Shown here in pieces: positions 30,216-40,194 of a stretch of DNA of 64,000 nt. The stretch's first letter is position 1; each line of letters opens with the position of its first letter. Made by a program: the position numbers and the translations under genes. Origin of the DNA: Chrysophaeum taylorii (lineage: Eukaryota; Sar; Pelagophyceae; Pelagomonadales; Pelagomonadaceae). The notes beneath the pieces were generated by a model. The model saw only the letters and a list, made by a program, of their open reading frames with translations. It made no database searches and was not told the origin of the DNA. The stretch lies in NCBI GenBank assembly GCA_029834535.1, contig JAQMWT010000316.1, positions 1-64,000 on the forward strand, given 5' to 3'.

Positions 30216-30248
30216 CTGATATTCACTCTTACGACTCGGCCTCTCGCG

Positions 30249-30276
30249 CGTCCGTCCGTCCGTCCGTCCGTCCGTC
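30249..30276 (+). repeat. (GTCC)n microsatellite between convergent genes
   Basis: Seven GTCC units abutting the stop codon of the minus-strand TSP1-like gene at 30277. Confidence 0.95.
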
Positions 30277-30852
30277 CTAAAGGCTCGACATGCGAATGCC
30301 GTACTCGTCGTCGAGATCGTCGTCGTTGTCGTCGCCGCGATGGCGGCGGTTGAGCGCGACAAAGGGGTTGTGGTGCTCGGTCTGCGCTAACTTGGTGTAG
30401 GCGACTCGCGGCTTGTGGCCCCTCCGGACGCGGAGCCAGAGCAGCGCGACGATGGCGAGAGCGACGACGCCCAGGACGCCCAGATACACCCCCGGCTGCC
30501 CCACCAACTGGTCTGGCTGGGGCCATCTCCGCGATGTCGGAAGCGCCGTCGGACAACTCGACGGCGCGCAGCACGGCTCGGACGCCGGCGGCAGCTCGCA
30601 CCACTGGCTCTCGACCACCTTGGTTTTATTATTCTGGACGACGCACTCCACCTCGCGCGTCCGCATACACCCCTCGCACGCCCCCCATTTCCCGATCACC
30701 GCCGTGTAATTGACCACCGTCGGTGCCGTCGTCGTCGTCGTCGTCGCTACAGAAGATTTCTCCGCGACCCCGCGGGAGGTCGGGGAGGAGGTAGGTTTGC
30801 GGTGCTTGTGCTTGGTGCTGTTGTGGTGCGTCGTCGTCCCATTGCGTCCCAT
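30277..30852 (-). CDS. single-pass membrane protein with a thrombospondin-1-like cysteine module
   Basis: 191 residues. After a Thr/Ser/His-rich start, residues about 53-100 carry WGACEGCMRTREVECV and further Cys pairs, resembling a small TSP1 repeat (W..C..C..R.R.C..). A 20-residue hydrophobic span (about 121-140, YLGVLGVVALAIVALLWL) is followed by basic residues and an acidic tail (DDNDDDLDDEYG). No signal peptide is seen at the ATG used, so it is either a type III membrane protein or an upstream exon is missing. TSP1 modules mediate adhesion at the cell surface. Moderate confidence. Confidence 0.6.
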   Translation of the reverse strand: MGRNGTTTHHNSTKHKHRKPTSSPTSRGVAEKSSVATTTTTTAPTVVNYTAVIGKWGACEGCMRTREVECVVQNNKTKVVESQWCELPPASEPCCAPSSCPTALPTSRRWPQPDQLVGQPGVYLGVLGVVALAIVALLWLRVRRGHKPRVAYTKLAQTEHHNPFVALNRRHRGDDNDDDLDDEYGIRMSSL

Positions 30853-30965
30853 TCTTCCTCAAAATAAATAAATAGATAAATGTCAGAAGCCGTCCGCCAT
30901 CGTTGATGCACCAAAACCCTAGGTATTGGTGCCCTGCCCTGCCCTGCCCTGCCAGACAAGCTTTG

Positions 30966-31703
30966 ATGCCGCGACGACGCGAGCGGCGGCGGACGGGCGG
31001 GGTGGCCAAACAAGTCAATCCGCTCAAAAAAGCCCACGGGAACAAGCTGGACGGCTTGGCACCCGACTGGTTCGAAAGAATGTTCGGACCTCGCTGTTCT
31101 TTCCCGCTCGTGATCGATCTCGGAACCGGGGGGGGCGAGTGGGTGCTTGAAGCAGCGCAACAGTTTCGAGCCCTCAACTTCCTCGGACTCGACGTGAGGG
31201 ACGACGCGCTACCGGCCGGTACCTCCAACGCAGGCTTTCTCGCGGCCAACAGCGCCGACGGAGATTTCGACGCCGTCCTTCGCCACGTCAGCAAATACTG
31301 CCGAGTACGATTTGTCCTGGCGCAGTACCCTGACCCACACTGGAAACGGAAGCACCGTTCCCGGGCCATGTTGACCCCCTCGCTGTGCCGCGCCATAGCG
31401 CTCGCCGCGCCCGAGGCCTTTGCCGTGAGGACGGACGTCCCGCACGTCGCCGAGGACGCCCGACGCGCGGCCGCGCAGCCACCGAGCTTGCTCGACGAGA
31501 CCACAGAGATCTCGGAGGATCTCGCTGATCTCCTGGCCGTGCCGACGGAGCGCGAGCTCTACGTGCGCCGAAAAAGCAAGGCGGGTGGTGATTTTCCGCG
31601 GCTCTGCGTCTTTCGCGCGACGGTCGTGGATCCTCCGCACCACCTGTTGGCGGAGGTTGTTGCGTATCATAAAACGTCCACCACCACGGTTCTGGATCCG
31701 TAA
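30966..31703 (+). CDS. TRMB: tRNA (guanine-N7-)-methyltransferase
   Basis: About 245 residues from the ATG giving MPRRRERRRTGG; an ATG at 30906 would add 20 residues encoded by CCTGC repeats. VIDLGTGGGEWVLEAA (near residue 47) is the SAM motif, NFLGLDVR follows as the acidic strand, and YPDPHWKRKHRSRAM (near residue 121) is the TrmB signature for catalysis. TrmB-type enzymes (METTL1/Trm8 in eukaryotes) methylate G46 in the tRNA variable loop, stabilising tRNA. The eukaryotic partner WDR4/Trm82 is not in the window. The C-terminal part is longer than usual and slightly divergent (ERELYVRRKSKAGG). Confidence 0.85.
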   Translation: MPRRRERRRTGGVAKQVNPLKKAHGNKLDGLAPDWFERMFGPRCSFPLVIDLGTGGGEWVLEAAQQFRALNFLGLDVRDDALPAGTSNAGFLAANSADGDFDAVLRHVSKYCRVRFVLAQYPDPHWKRKHRSRAMLTPSLCRAIALAAPEAFAVRTDVPHVAEDARRAAAQPPSLLDETTEISEDLADLLAVPTERELYVRRKSKAGGDFPRLCVFRATVVDPPHHLLAEVVAYHKTSTTTVLDP

Positions 31704-32390
31704 TGCACGACGGAAGTCTGGGCCCTCACTGGGGCTGGGCGAAGAACTGCACGCTCTCGCGAGAGCGTCTCGTTAGGAGCCAGAAAACCGTCACCTCGCT
31801 TCGTCGCTTTTTTACCAGTTGTATTTCCTGTAAACAAGTAATGTCTGACGAAGAAGCGGGAAATAAATGAGAACCAACCACCTCGACAATGGATGGGCGG
31901 CAGGAAAGTCCACGACGCCGAAGAAGAAGTAAGCGTGAAAAGGGGGGCGCTTAGGAGATGTACAGAAAGAGGGGATGGCAGTTCGGTACGCGAGAGAGTT
32001 GGTTCGAAGAAAACATTATTATCATCATGCTCACAACGTCCCAGGCGCAACGTAGACTCAAACATTACGTTGGCTCAGTCCCCGCCATCAGCTCGCTGGC
32101 CGTAGTATGACGAGCGAGCCCATGATGATCCCAAGTGGCGGCAGGAGTTCGCCATGTAAAAGATGGTCGAGGTTACTCCCTAGCCACGAGCAGCATGCAC
32201 CCAGGTCGTCGTCGTTCCGCGTCTCGGGCCTAAATTTCCAATTCCTCCGTCGTTTCGTTTCGCGCGTCCTACGGTTCCTCCGTCGCGCGTCCTACGGTTC
32301 CTCCGTCGCGCCTTGTCGCGTCGAAACTGGGGGATGTAGAGCGCAGGGAGTTCACGAGAACCCCGATAACCCCCTTTACGCGACCTAGGT
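31704..32390. other. spacer without gene; 22-bp tandem duplicate
   Basis: A short duplication, GCGCGTCCTACGGTTCCTCC twice, lies at about 32264-32310. Nothing else supported. Confidence 0.5.
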
Positions 32391-33332
32391 CTAATAAGTC
32401 GCGTCGCACCACGGTGCTGGATCCACAGAACACGACGCGATATATTTCGCCCTGAGCGCGGGGTGAAGGAAGGGTGCCATAGCTCGCGTGATGTTGTCGA
32501 CGAGTTGGGGGTCAGCCAGCTCGGTGCGAAAGGCGTCTGCCGATGCCGTCCTGACCTTGGCACTCTCTTTTCCCGGGCGATTACGCCCGGGCAAGGTAAG
32601 ACGTGCCTCGTCGCGTCGCATAGCGCTTGCCGAGGTTGCGTCGACGACCCGAAGCATGGTGCTCATGTCGGGGTGGAGCCGGAGGAACGTGGCGATGCGG
32701 TAAATCTGGTTGACCGGATCGTTCAGTACATCCTCATAGAACAAGACGAGCGAGGGGTTTGTCTTTCTGACGAGCTCGTCGTGCCAATAGTATCGGAGCG
32801 ACGTCAGAGCAGCGATTTTTGGAGTTGCATCCAGGCAGTAGTCGCCCAACTTCCATCTCTCGCGAAGATCGTCAAAGTAATGATACGAAGACACGGCGAC
32901 GGAACGCGGATCGCGGACTATGAGGACGTATCTGTGCGGGCCCAAAGCTCCCATCGCTGCCTCCGGCACGCAGTCGCTGGACCAGATCGGGAATCGGGAT
33001 TCGATGCACGGCCTAAGTAGTTTGTCGTAGTACCTCTCAACGCTGATGATCTTGTCGTCGAAGGGCCGACTCCCGACTTTATGGCCACCGGGCAGGCCGT
33101 GCTTTGATCCCTCGGGTTGGAACTCCACGCGAACGTCGTTATAATTTACCTGCCGTGTCTCGCGCGAGCGGCTCATGTTGCGGTTCAGTGTCTCGGCGAC
33201 AATCGTTTCCGTGATCACCTCGCACCACGTCGTCCCAGACCTGGTCGAGTTGCGTTTCAAGCGTGGCGGCGTAAATCCCACATTTAGAATGGATTCACAC
33301 AAAGCGGAAACAATCAAGCCGGTATCATTCAT
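32391..33332 (-). CDS. sulfotransferase (PAPS-dependent)
   Basis: 313 residues. STRSGTTWCEVI (about residues 29-40) is the 5'-phosphosulfate-binding loop, and RYVLIVRDPRSVAVSSYHYF (about 133-152) the 3'-phosphate site with the conserved R and S. LVLFYEDVLNDPVNQIYRIATFL (about 194-216) is the following family block. It transfers sulfate from PAPS to an unknown alcohol or glycan. No signal anchor precedes the domain. The first residues come from an (ATGA)n microsatellite that also holds upstream start codons, so the true start or a missing upstream exon is uncertain. Confidence 0.8.
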   Translation of the reverse strand: MNDTGLIVSALCESILNVGFTPPRLKRNSTRSGTTWCEVITETIVAETLNRNMSRSRETRQVNYNDVRVEFQPEGSKHGLPGGHKVGSRPFDDKIISVERYYDKLLRPCIESRFPIWSSDCVPEAAMGALGPHRYVLIVRDPRSVAVSSYHYFDDLRERWKLGDYCLDATPKIAALTSLRYYWHDELVRKTNPSLVLFYEDVLNDPVNQIYRIATFLRLHPDMSTMLRVVDATSASAMRRDEARLTLPGRNRPGKESAKVRTASADAFRTELADPQLVDNITRAMAPFLHPALRAKYIASCSVDPAPWCDATY

Positions 33333-33342
33333 TCATTCATTC
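33326..33342 (-). repeat. (ATGA)n microsatellite supplying start codons
   Basis: On the minus strand the repeat gives ATGs at 33340, 33336, 33332 and 33328. The first two open two minimal upstream ORFs that stop at once, the third opens the sulfotransferase, and the fourth another frame. Confidence 0.85.
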
Positions 33343-33749
33343 CTCTCGTGATGAGAGTCTCATCATCAAGCACGAACTCTGCCTCGGACTTTGGCTGGCC
33401 GAAAACGCGCACGGTCTCCGCCGCGGCGAGAGGAAACAACAGCAACAGCATCTAGAAGCTTGTTGTGGACAAACACGAAACAGACAGATGACTGTAATAA
33501 AGATACCCGTTGTTGATATGTAGTGGTGTCGAAATCCGTTTCAAACCGAAGACCAAGTGTCACGATAAGAGGGCCATCGCCACTTCGTCGAGGGCCATCG
33601 CGTGAGACAAGCCGCGGTGTCTGCGACGGAAGGACGTCTCGCTTTGCTCCGCGGGGACTGTACTCATTCTGGCGACCGCCGCGACCTCTGCGTACTTGCC
33701 ATAGGGGCATTTATTGTTTCAAGCAGCGGAGACACGGAGAGACGCGACG

Positions 33750-33965
33750 CTCCCACACCGCAGGCGTCCGCATTTGCTGGGTGTCCGCTGGCCATCCGTG
33801 TCCGCTGGGTGTCCGCATCCGCTGGTTCCGCAGGGTGTTCGCATCCGCAAGGTGTCCGCGTCCGCAGGTCCCCCGGTCGCGGACACTTGCGGTCACGGTC
33901 CAAATCCGCGGGTCGGATGCGGGCACGATCCGCGTCCGCGAGCATCCTTATGGCAATCAACTCGC
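33750..33965 (+). repeat. degenerate GTCCGC-rich short tandem repeats
   Basis: Many imperfect copies of GGTGTCCGCATCCGC-like units. Frames across them on both strands are low complexity and not credible as proteins. Confidence 0.75.
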
Positions 33966-34033
33966 GGCCGATGGCGCTTGTTTGAATCGTCGACAAGGCC
34001 GGCTTTCATCGCGTGAGCGCGCGTCTCTGATTA

Positions 34034-34609
34034 TTAAAACAATCGTATCGCGAGCCTCGCCCTTTCGGCGGTGGTTTCGCGAATGAAGGCTTTTGCGACG
34101 TATCGCTCGACGTCGACGAGATGCGTCGAGTCGGCGGATGCAAGGTCACATATGGTGTCAGGGACACGCACGCCCAGCTCTCGGGATCTCAATGATCCGT
34201 GGCACCGCCGCCTACCGGGGCGAATGACCTTGCCGTTGGCCACCCTGAGCGCGTCACCGCACGGAGAAGGAACTCGCGGAGAAGCGACGCTCGAGAAACA
34301 GGTGCTCGCGCGTTTCACTGCTCGGTCGCTGTGCACATCACCGGAAAGCTGGGTGACACCCCGAACCAGGACGGTTCGAGCACTGCGAATGGCCATCAAA
34401 GACTGTGGAAGCGCGGCACGCGACGTCACGATGAGCCAGGTGTCGGTTGCTGAGGAAGGCTCTCTGGCACGCAGCGTGCGACGATCGAGATCCAGAGCCG
34501 CGAGAAGCACATTCGGAACAACCACGACATTCCTTCCTTCGTAGTGAATGGGGTGCAACAATACAATGGCGGACACCGCGAGAGACGCGGCGAGGCCGGC
34601 CGGCCACAT
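34034..34609 (-). CDS. possible small membrane-anchored protein
   Basis: The ATG at 34609 gives MWPAGLAASLAVSAIVLLHP, a signal-anchor-like start, then NVVVVPNVLLAALDLD and an ordinary-looking 150-residue remainder, 191 residues in all. No motif is recognised. It is on the same strand as, and upstream of, the sulfotransferase, and might be a degraded luminal enzyme. The surrounding sequence is repeat-rich; coding status is uncertain. Confidence 0.35.
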   Translation of the reverse strand: MWPAGLAASLAVSAIVLLHPIHYEGRNVVVVPNVLLAALDLDRRTLRAREPSSATDTWLIVTSRAALPQSLMAIRSARTVLVRGVTQLSGDVHSDRAVKRASTCFSSVASPRVPSPCGDALRVANGKVIRPGRRRCHGSLRSRELGVRVPDTICDLASADSTHLVDVERYVAKAFIRETTAERARLAIRLF

Positions 34610-34918
34610 TGAGCAAGCAAAAGAGCGCGACGCCCTCGCCTCAGGGTATCCGTGCGCACGCCTCCTCTCGCCGCAAGAACAACAGGACGCAGAGATCGAT
34701 GACGAATACTGTGACCAACGACGCCAAGCAGGCGCAACGCTTGCTACTAGGATGGTTTCTCCACGAATGCGAGACGGTTCACTGTAGTGTAGTACGCCGG
34801 GAAGACCGAGATGCAGCCTCCGCTGCGGAAGCAACTTCGTGTCGAGCGTCTGACCGCATCGGACACCTTCTTCGTTCAGCATGCTCGAGCAGTGCCTCGT
34901 CATTTTGTTGACCTGCAA

Positions 34919-35660
34919 CTTACCGGGATTGTGCGGCCTCTCTAATTGATTATGACTAAGAACTCACAACGTGGTATGTATTTGGTTCTGTTGATTTGTG
35001 CACAAAAGACCACCGACTGGCAAGCTTTCGCCACCGACTGATTCGTACCTGCGATAACGATATGATGATGAGCATCAATGTGCACCATAGTGTTTATCGG
35101 TGACAAGGCAAGGCCGTACGCCGATCAACCGATGAACTGCGGCATGTTCATATTACCGCCGAAGATGCACATTACCAGACATTACGTGCTGGCGGGCCTT
35201 CGAGACAAGGAGGTCTACGATGCCGCGCCGCGCTGAAATTTTGTGGGGAACCAGAGGAGTTGGTGGATCCTATTATTTGACGGCGTGATTTGGATGTTAT
35301 TTTTCACGCGCTGCAACACATCTTCCACCCAAAAACTTTCATCGCCATCTCGCCGTGCGGCGGCGGATTTTCGCAAACCGCCCGCGGCATTTTATTCAAT
35401 GCGGCGGCAGGCTACGCGCAAAGCCGCAAGGCGTTCCAACACGCACGCCCGTGTAAGTAAGGCATAGGAATGGGTGGTCTCTCCACTAGCCCATACCTCT
35501 CGCGCTCTCGGCATGTTCCGCCGACGAACCGGCACCCGACAACGATTGCACCGACCTCCGCTCCTCGCCGACCAGGTGCCCCTCCTCTCGACCAAAAGTC
35601 GCCCTTTTTGACACACCTGCCAAAACGACCTAAAGCAGCCCCGCCCATTCGCACTCCCCG
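34919..35660. other. spacer without a supportable gene
   Basis: Only short frames. The final 200 bp are C-rich and lead into the SDR promoter. Confidence 0.35.
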
Positions 35661-35667
35661 CTCCCCC

Positions 35668-35675
35668 TATATAAG
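35668..35675 (+). promoter_or_regulatory. TATA box of the SDR gene
   Basis: TATATAAG lies 25-32 bp before the ATG at 35700, in a C-rich context. A normal TATA-to-start distance would make the 5' leader extremely short. Confidence 0.5.
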
Positions 35676-35699
35676 CGATCCTATTTCGGCATCCTAAAA

Positions 35700-36563
35700 A
35701 TGTCTGGCCCGCCAATGTCAGTGCCGTCATTCGACGTGAAAGGCCTGAATTTCGCCGTGACGGGCGGGTCGAAGGGCCTCGGATGGGAGGTCGCGCAGCA
35801 ACTCGCTCGTCGCGGGAGCGCCTTTGTGCTCGTGATCGGCGGTCGCAGCGAGTCGCCCTTCGGCAGCGAGAGTGCACAGGTCGCGGGATGCGAAATGAAG
35901 TACGTCAAGAGCGACCTCCTGACGAACGAGGGGTTGGTCGCGATCTGCGCGGTACTTCGCGAACACTTTGCCGACAAACCGCTTCACGGATTGGCAAATG
36001 TCGCCGGACTCACGTTTCCGCGAGCGACGATGCAAGAAACGACACCCGAATCCTGGGATAAAATGATGGCGGTCAATTGCCGCGCGCCAGTCTTTTTGAT
36101 GCGAGAAGCGGCGTCTCTGATGCGCAACCAGGGCTCCCAGGGATCCATCGTCAACGTCACTTCGGTCGCCGGCTATTGCGGAGCTCCCTTCATCTTTTCC
36201 TACTCGGCCGCCAAGGCCGCCCTCAATTGCGCAACCAAGACGGCCGCGATCGAGCTTCGCCCCTCCAATATTCGCGTTAACGCTGTGGTACGTGTCGTCG
36301 TCTGCGACCCACCCTCAACTCCTCTCGAACGTACGTAGGCCATGGGCTGGACGCTCACCGACAACGAGAACGCGAGCCAGTCTGCCATCAACCCCAACTG
36401 GCTCGCCCAGGCAGATGCTTCCCATCCCTTCGGCCGCATCCTGCGTCCGGTCGACCTCGCTGCAACCATCGGCCACCTCCTCTCACCGGCCGCCGTCATG
36501 ATCACTGGCACGATCGTCGATGTTTGTCCGGAGTATATCAGCGGCGAGCTCCTGGTTCGTTGA
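35700..36563 (+). CDS. short-chain dehydrogenase/reductase, two exons
   Basis: Exons 35700-36287 and 36339-36563, joined by a 51-bp intron, giving 270 residues. TGGSKGLG (residues 21-28) is the NAD(P) loop, NVAG the structural motif, and SYSAAK carries the catalytic Tyr and Lys after SVAGYCG. RVNAV is cut by the intron and continues AMGWTLT, restoring the usual RVNAV..G..T block, then GTIVDVCPEY at the end. This is a classical SDR; substrate unknown. The unspliced frame would stop soon after the donor. The tail-end Pro-rich start (MSGPPMSVPS) is probably disordered. Confidence 0.85.
36288..36338 (+). other. 51-bp intron of the SDR gene
   Basis: GTACGT donor at 36288 and acceptor GTACGTAG ending at 36338, phase 0. 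It restores the conserved SDR C-terminus. Confidence 0.85.
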
Positions 36564-37130
36564 CTCCGAGTCGCCTCCTAACTGAGGGAGGAAAGGACGA
36601 AATTCCCCCTTTCGACGACGTTAGTCCCCCCTCCCACGATATTCTCCTATCGGACGATATTCCACGCGCCTCCACTCTGTCGCGGGCGCTTAACTGGGAC
36701 CCACGACCTTCTCTTCTTACAACCAACAAAGTCTCGGCACTGCACGAATCAACGCGACGCCGCCTTTTCGTACGGCCCCCGGCCAAAGCGGACCTCGTAA
36801 TTTATGTAAGTGGCTCCGCGCGGACAGGTCGGCGTCCTTCTTCGTTTTCGTTCACCCCCACCCACACTCCCTCCCTCCCTCCCTCCCTCCCTACACTCGA
36901 CGTTATATATAATGCCTTGGTGCGCCTTCAATGGGGTTTCGCCGGTACGCCGGAATCACGGCCGATCGCGTTGGGGAAGGCACCCTCGGGGATTATCTCA
37001 GTTTTCGCTCGGTACCCGTCGAGCGGCACGCGCCTCATATTCTAAATTACAGCACCCCCCCGGGGCTGTCGTAGGATAGGTTATTCGGTTGAGTTCCCCC
37101 CCCCCGCACAGAAGCGAGGGAGAGTGGACG
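36564..37130. other. spacer with a (CCCT)n repeat, upstream region of the helicase gene
   Basis: A (CCCT)n tract lies at about 36867-36892. No coding frame is supported. An AT box (TATATATAA) at about 36902 is 220 bp from the next start. Confidence 0.4.
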
Positions 37131-38336
37131 ATGGGTTCGCGGTCGGATGATGTGGAGACGTACGACGAGGAGGAAGGGATGGAGATAACGCAGTCGGCGG
37201 AGGTGACGGTGGTGCAGCGGTTTGAGGACATGCAACTGCGCGAGGACCTGCTGCGTGGTATCTACGCGTACGGTTTCGAGCGGCCGTCTGCCATCCAGCA
37301 GCGCGCCATACGGCCGATTATCGCAGGGCGTGACGTGATCGCGCAGTCGCAATCGGGGACCGGGAAGACCGCCGTGTTTTGCATCTCGATGCTCCAGGTG
37401 CTCGAGTCGGCGACGAACGAGACGCAGATGCTCGTATTGTCGCCGACGCGCGAGCTCGCCGAGCAGACGCAAAAAGTGTGTCTCGCGCTGGGAGATTACA
37501 TGAACGTCCAGTGCCACGCGTGTATCGGGGGGAAATCGATCGGCGAGGACATCCGCAGGCTCGACTACGGCGTCCAGGTCGTTTCGGGGACGCCGGGACG
37601 AGTGTTCGACATGATCAAGCGTCGCAATCTGAGGACCCGAGCCCTCAAGATGCTTGTCATCGACGAGGCCGACGAGATGTTGAACCGCGGGTTTAAGGAG
37701 CAAATCTACGACATTTACCGGTACCTGCCCCCTTCGACGCAGGTGGTCCTGGTGTCGGCGACGATGCCGCAGGAAGTGCTCGATATGACGAGAAAATTCA
37801 TGAACGAGCCGGTCAAGGTGCTCGTCAAGCGCGACGAGCTGACGCTCGAGGGTATCAAGCAGTTTTTCGTCGCCGTGGAACGCGAGGAGTGGAAGTTCGA
37901 CACGCTCTGCGACCTCTACGACACGCTCACGATCACGCAGGCCGTCATCTTCTGCAACACCAAGCGCAAGGTCGACTGGCTGACCTCCAAGATGCGCGAT
38001 GCCAACTTCACAGTCTCGGCGATGCACGGCGACATGCCGCAGCGCGAGCGTGACTCGATCATGGCCGAGTTTAGGTCGGGTGCCTCGCGCGTCTTGATCG
38101 CGACCGACGTCTGGGGCCGGGGCCTCGACGTCCAGCAAGTCTCCCTCGTGATCTGTTACGATCTTCCCAACAGCCGCGAGCTCTACATCCACCGGATCGG
38201 CCGATCGGGCCGCTTCGGCCGCAAGGGCGTCGCCATCAATTTCGTCAAGAACGACGACATCCGCATCCTTCGCGACATCGAGCAGTTCTACTCCACCCAG
38301 ATCGACGAGATGCCCATGAACGTTGCCGACCTCATC

Positions 38337-38339
<3 letters not shown>
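37131..38339 (+). CDS. EIF4A3: DEAD-box RNA helicase eIF4A-III (exon junction complex)
   Basis: 402 residues from the ATG at 37131; the upstream TTG extension is ignored. All motifs are intact: Q motif [10 protein letters not shown], Walker A SQSGTGKT (73-80), [31 protein letters not shown]-equivalent [11 protein letters not shown], and [13 protein letters not shown]. Overall length and the ending NVADLI are those of the eIF4A-III/FAL1 group rather than eIF4A-I. It clamps RNA in the exon junction complex and acts in nuclear mRNA and pre-rRNA processing. Intronless here, while the genome does contain tiny introns. Confidence 0.95.

Positions 38340-38366
<27 letters not shown>
38340..38366 (+). 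repeat. (AAG)n microsatellite after the helicase stop
   Basis: Nine AAG units begin directly at the stop codon. Confidence 0.95.
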
Positions 38367-38367
<1 letters not shown>

Positions 38368-38455
38368 GGGTCGGTCTCTCTCTTCGTATTATTACGCGCG
38401 CCGCGCTTTCTTTTTTTTGTTTTTTCTCTCTCTCTTTCCGTATTCGAGCGCGTCG

Positions 38456-39139
38456 TCACCTCGCGGCGACGCGGAGGGCGGGGGTCGAGGTGAGGAGTCG
38501 GTCCACCAGAGCGGCGAGGGAGCACTTGCTGTCGGGCAGGGTGAAAGGGGTGTACTTTTTGGCGTCGGGCTCGGCGTCGACGATGAGGAGTGCGGCTTTG
38601 GGGTCGAGCGGGAGGTGCGGGGCGAGGGTTTCGAGTCTCGACGGCGTGCCGACGGCCACCGTCGGGACCTTGGACCGTCGAAGCAGCGCTTTCTGTTCGT
38701 CGACTTTCATGTGTTTGCCAAAAAGCTTGGCTACGGGGGCATTTTTCCTTGCCGAGCGGATAGCTTTCGCGATGTCCGCGCACCGAGCCGCCGAAGAACA
38801 CGCGACGACAGTTCCGAGTCTCTTGCTTTTCGCGGCCGCGGCGGCGCGCACGAGGTCGCCTTTGATCAACGCGAGCCTGGGACCGACATCGCACGTCGTC
38901 TCTGGTCGCAGCCCACGCAGCCACGCGTTCCAGGCCTCGCCGTCCCACTCCCGCGGGCTCACCTCGACTTTAGTCTTCTTCCGCTTCTTCGTTTTTTTCT
39001 CAGGCTTCTCTGCATCCTTTCTCTTCTTAGTCTTCTCCCCCTTCTTGGGCTCGTCGGCGATGATCACCTCGGCTCCTTCGTCGTCCTCCTCCACTTCCTC
39101 GAGCATGTAGCTTTGGCCAAGCTCTTCATCATCGTTCAT
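38456..39139 (-). CDS. CMSS1: CMS1-like ribosome biogenesis protein
   Basis: 227 residues. An acidic then Lys-rich N-terminus (KKGEKTKKRKDAEKPEKK) suggests nucleolar targeting. The rest matches the CMS1 family: ACSSAARCADIAKAIRS, VAKLFGKHMKVDEQKALLRR (about 137-156) and VAVGTPSRLETLAPHLPLDPKAALLIVDAE. It resembles a helicase fold without catalytic motifs. Yeast Cms1 associates with the 90S pre-ribosome/U3 complex. It converges with the eIF4A-III gene, a helicase group also active in pre-rRNA work. The human protein is similar in length (about 280). Confidence 0.8.
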   Translation of the reverse strand: MNDDEELGQSYMLEEVEEDDEGAEVIIADEPKKGEKTKKRKDAEKPEKKTKKRKKTKVEVSPREWDGEAWNAWLRGLRPETTCDVGPRLALIKGDLVRAAAAAKSKRLGTVVACSSAARCADIAKAIRSARKNAPVAKLFGKHMKVDEQKALLRRSKVPTVAVGTPSRLETLAPHLPLDPKAALLIVDAEPDAKKYTPFTLPDSKCSLAALVDRLLTSTPALRVAAR

Positions 39140-39154
39140 TTTTTTTTGCAGAAA

Positions 39155-39175
39155 TCACTGACTGACTGACTGACT
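39155..39175 (+). repeat. (ACTG)n microsatellite upstream of the CMS1-like gene
   Basis: About five units, 16 bp before the CMS1-like start on the minus strand. Confidence 0.9.
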
Positions 39176-39599
39176 ATGAGGGTTTAGGAAGGGGGATTGT
39201 TTTTTTTTACAAGGGCTAGTTTTTACGTACGTAATAAGTGACAAGTCCAGGCCAGTAAGTTCACCTAGTCCCAATCTCTAACCCCAGTAAGTTCACCTCG
39301 TCCCAGTAAGTTCACCTAGTCCAAATCTCTAACCCCAGTAAGTTCGGCGTAAACCCACTCGTGCTCTCACCACTCCTTCGAGCTCGTCGCTCTCGCCTCC
39401 GCCACTCTAAGCTGCTTTAATCCGCACACGCCGCTAATCTTTGAGTTTACTCTAAAACCCCCAGTAAGTTCACCTGGTCCCAGTAAGTTCACCTGGTCAC
39501 TATATTCACCTAGTCCCAATCTCAAACCCCAGTAAGTTCACCTAGTCCCAGTAAGTTCACCTACAGTGAGCGTGTAGACGCCGGGAGGGGGCTTATCGG

Positions 39600-40158
39600 T
39601 ATTGCGGAGCACGTGTGGGTTAGGGTGGAGTCGTCGACTCAGAAGAGCATATTCTCGGGGTTGCCGATCGACAGAGAGCACACTAGAGCTGGACGTGACA
39701 GACGACAGGCTTGTGGGCAAGAGGACGCGGACCTCGCGGGGCGTCTGGCCCTGGCTCTTGTTGATCGTTTGGCGTAGGCGGGCCTTAAGGGATACAGGTT
39801 GGAGGAGCCTCGGTGACAACGACACGATCGATCACGTATCCGGTACCGTTGCAGTGGCCGTGCGACGGGTCGAGGTGGCGAAGACTTTAAGCTCGCGATC
39901 AAAGTCAGCATGCCGTTGGTTGTCAGGGAGTTGAAAACTCGACTGTAAAGAGCGAGGCGTCGTCTTCCGCCCCAGCCTAGTCAGCCGAAAAGAACTCCGA
40001 CGCCTCGTCTCCGGGAAAAAAAGGCCGCGGTCATTCATGCGCGCGTTGTCAGCATCGACAACATCGTTTCGACGGGGCGTGAGAATGGCGCGTTGAAAGA
40101 GCCGCCGCGGGTCGTGGAAATAGTCTGCGAGGTCGCCGTAAACGGCTTGGAGGATCAA
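39600..40158 (-). pseudogene. Pif1-type Helitron helicase C-terminus, copy C
   Basis: On the minus strand, 40158-39832 gives ILTPRRNDVVDADNARM, and 39825-39538 gives RQTINKSQGQTPREVRVLL. Frame changes separate the motifs. It ends in the same RRLHP.PHVLRNTDKPPPGVYT tail as copies A, B, D and E. Confidence 0.8.
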
Positions 40159-40194
40159 TGTCTGGCTCGCGGGCCTACATGATCCTTACCCTAA

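Noticed and set aside
33523-34016. Several overlapping ORFs in GTCCGC-rich sequence
   Set aside because: Low-complexity tandem repeat open on both strands, with no consistent protein.
37047-38948. 633-codon minus-strand ORF across eIF4A-III and CMS1
   Set aside because: Shadow of eIF4A-III, extended by a poly-Phe run from the AAG microsatellite.
40158-40194. Start codon of the first LINE RT frame
   Set aside because: The first 12 codons lie in Helitron sequence read backwards; the frame runs by chance into the truncated LINE.
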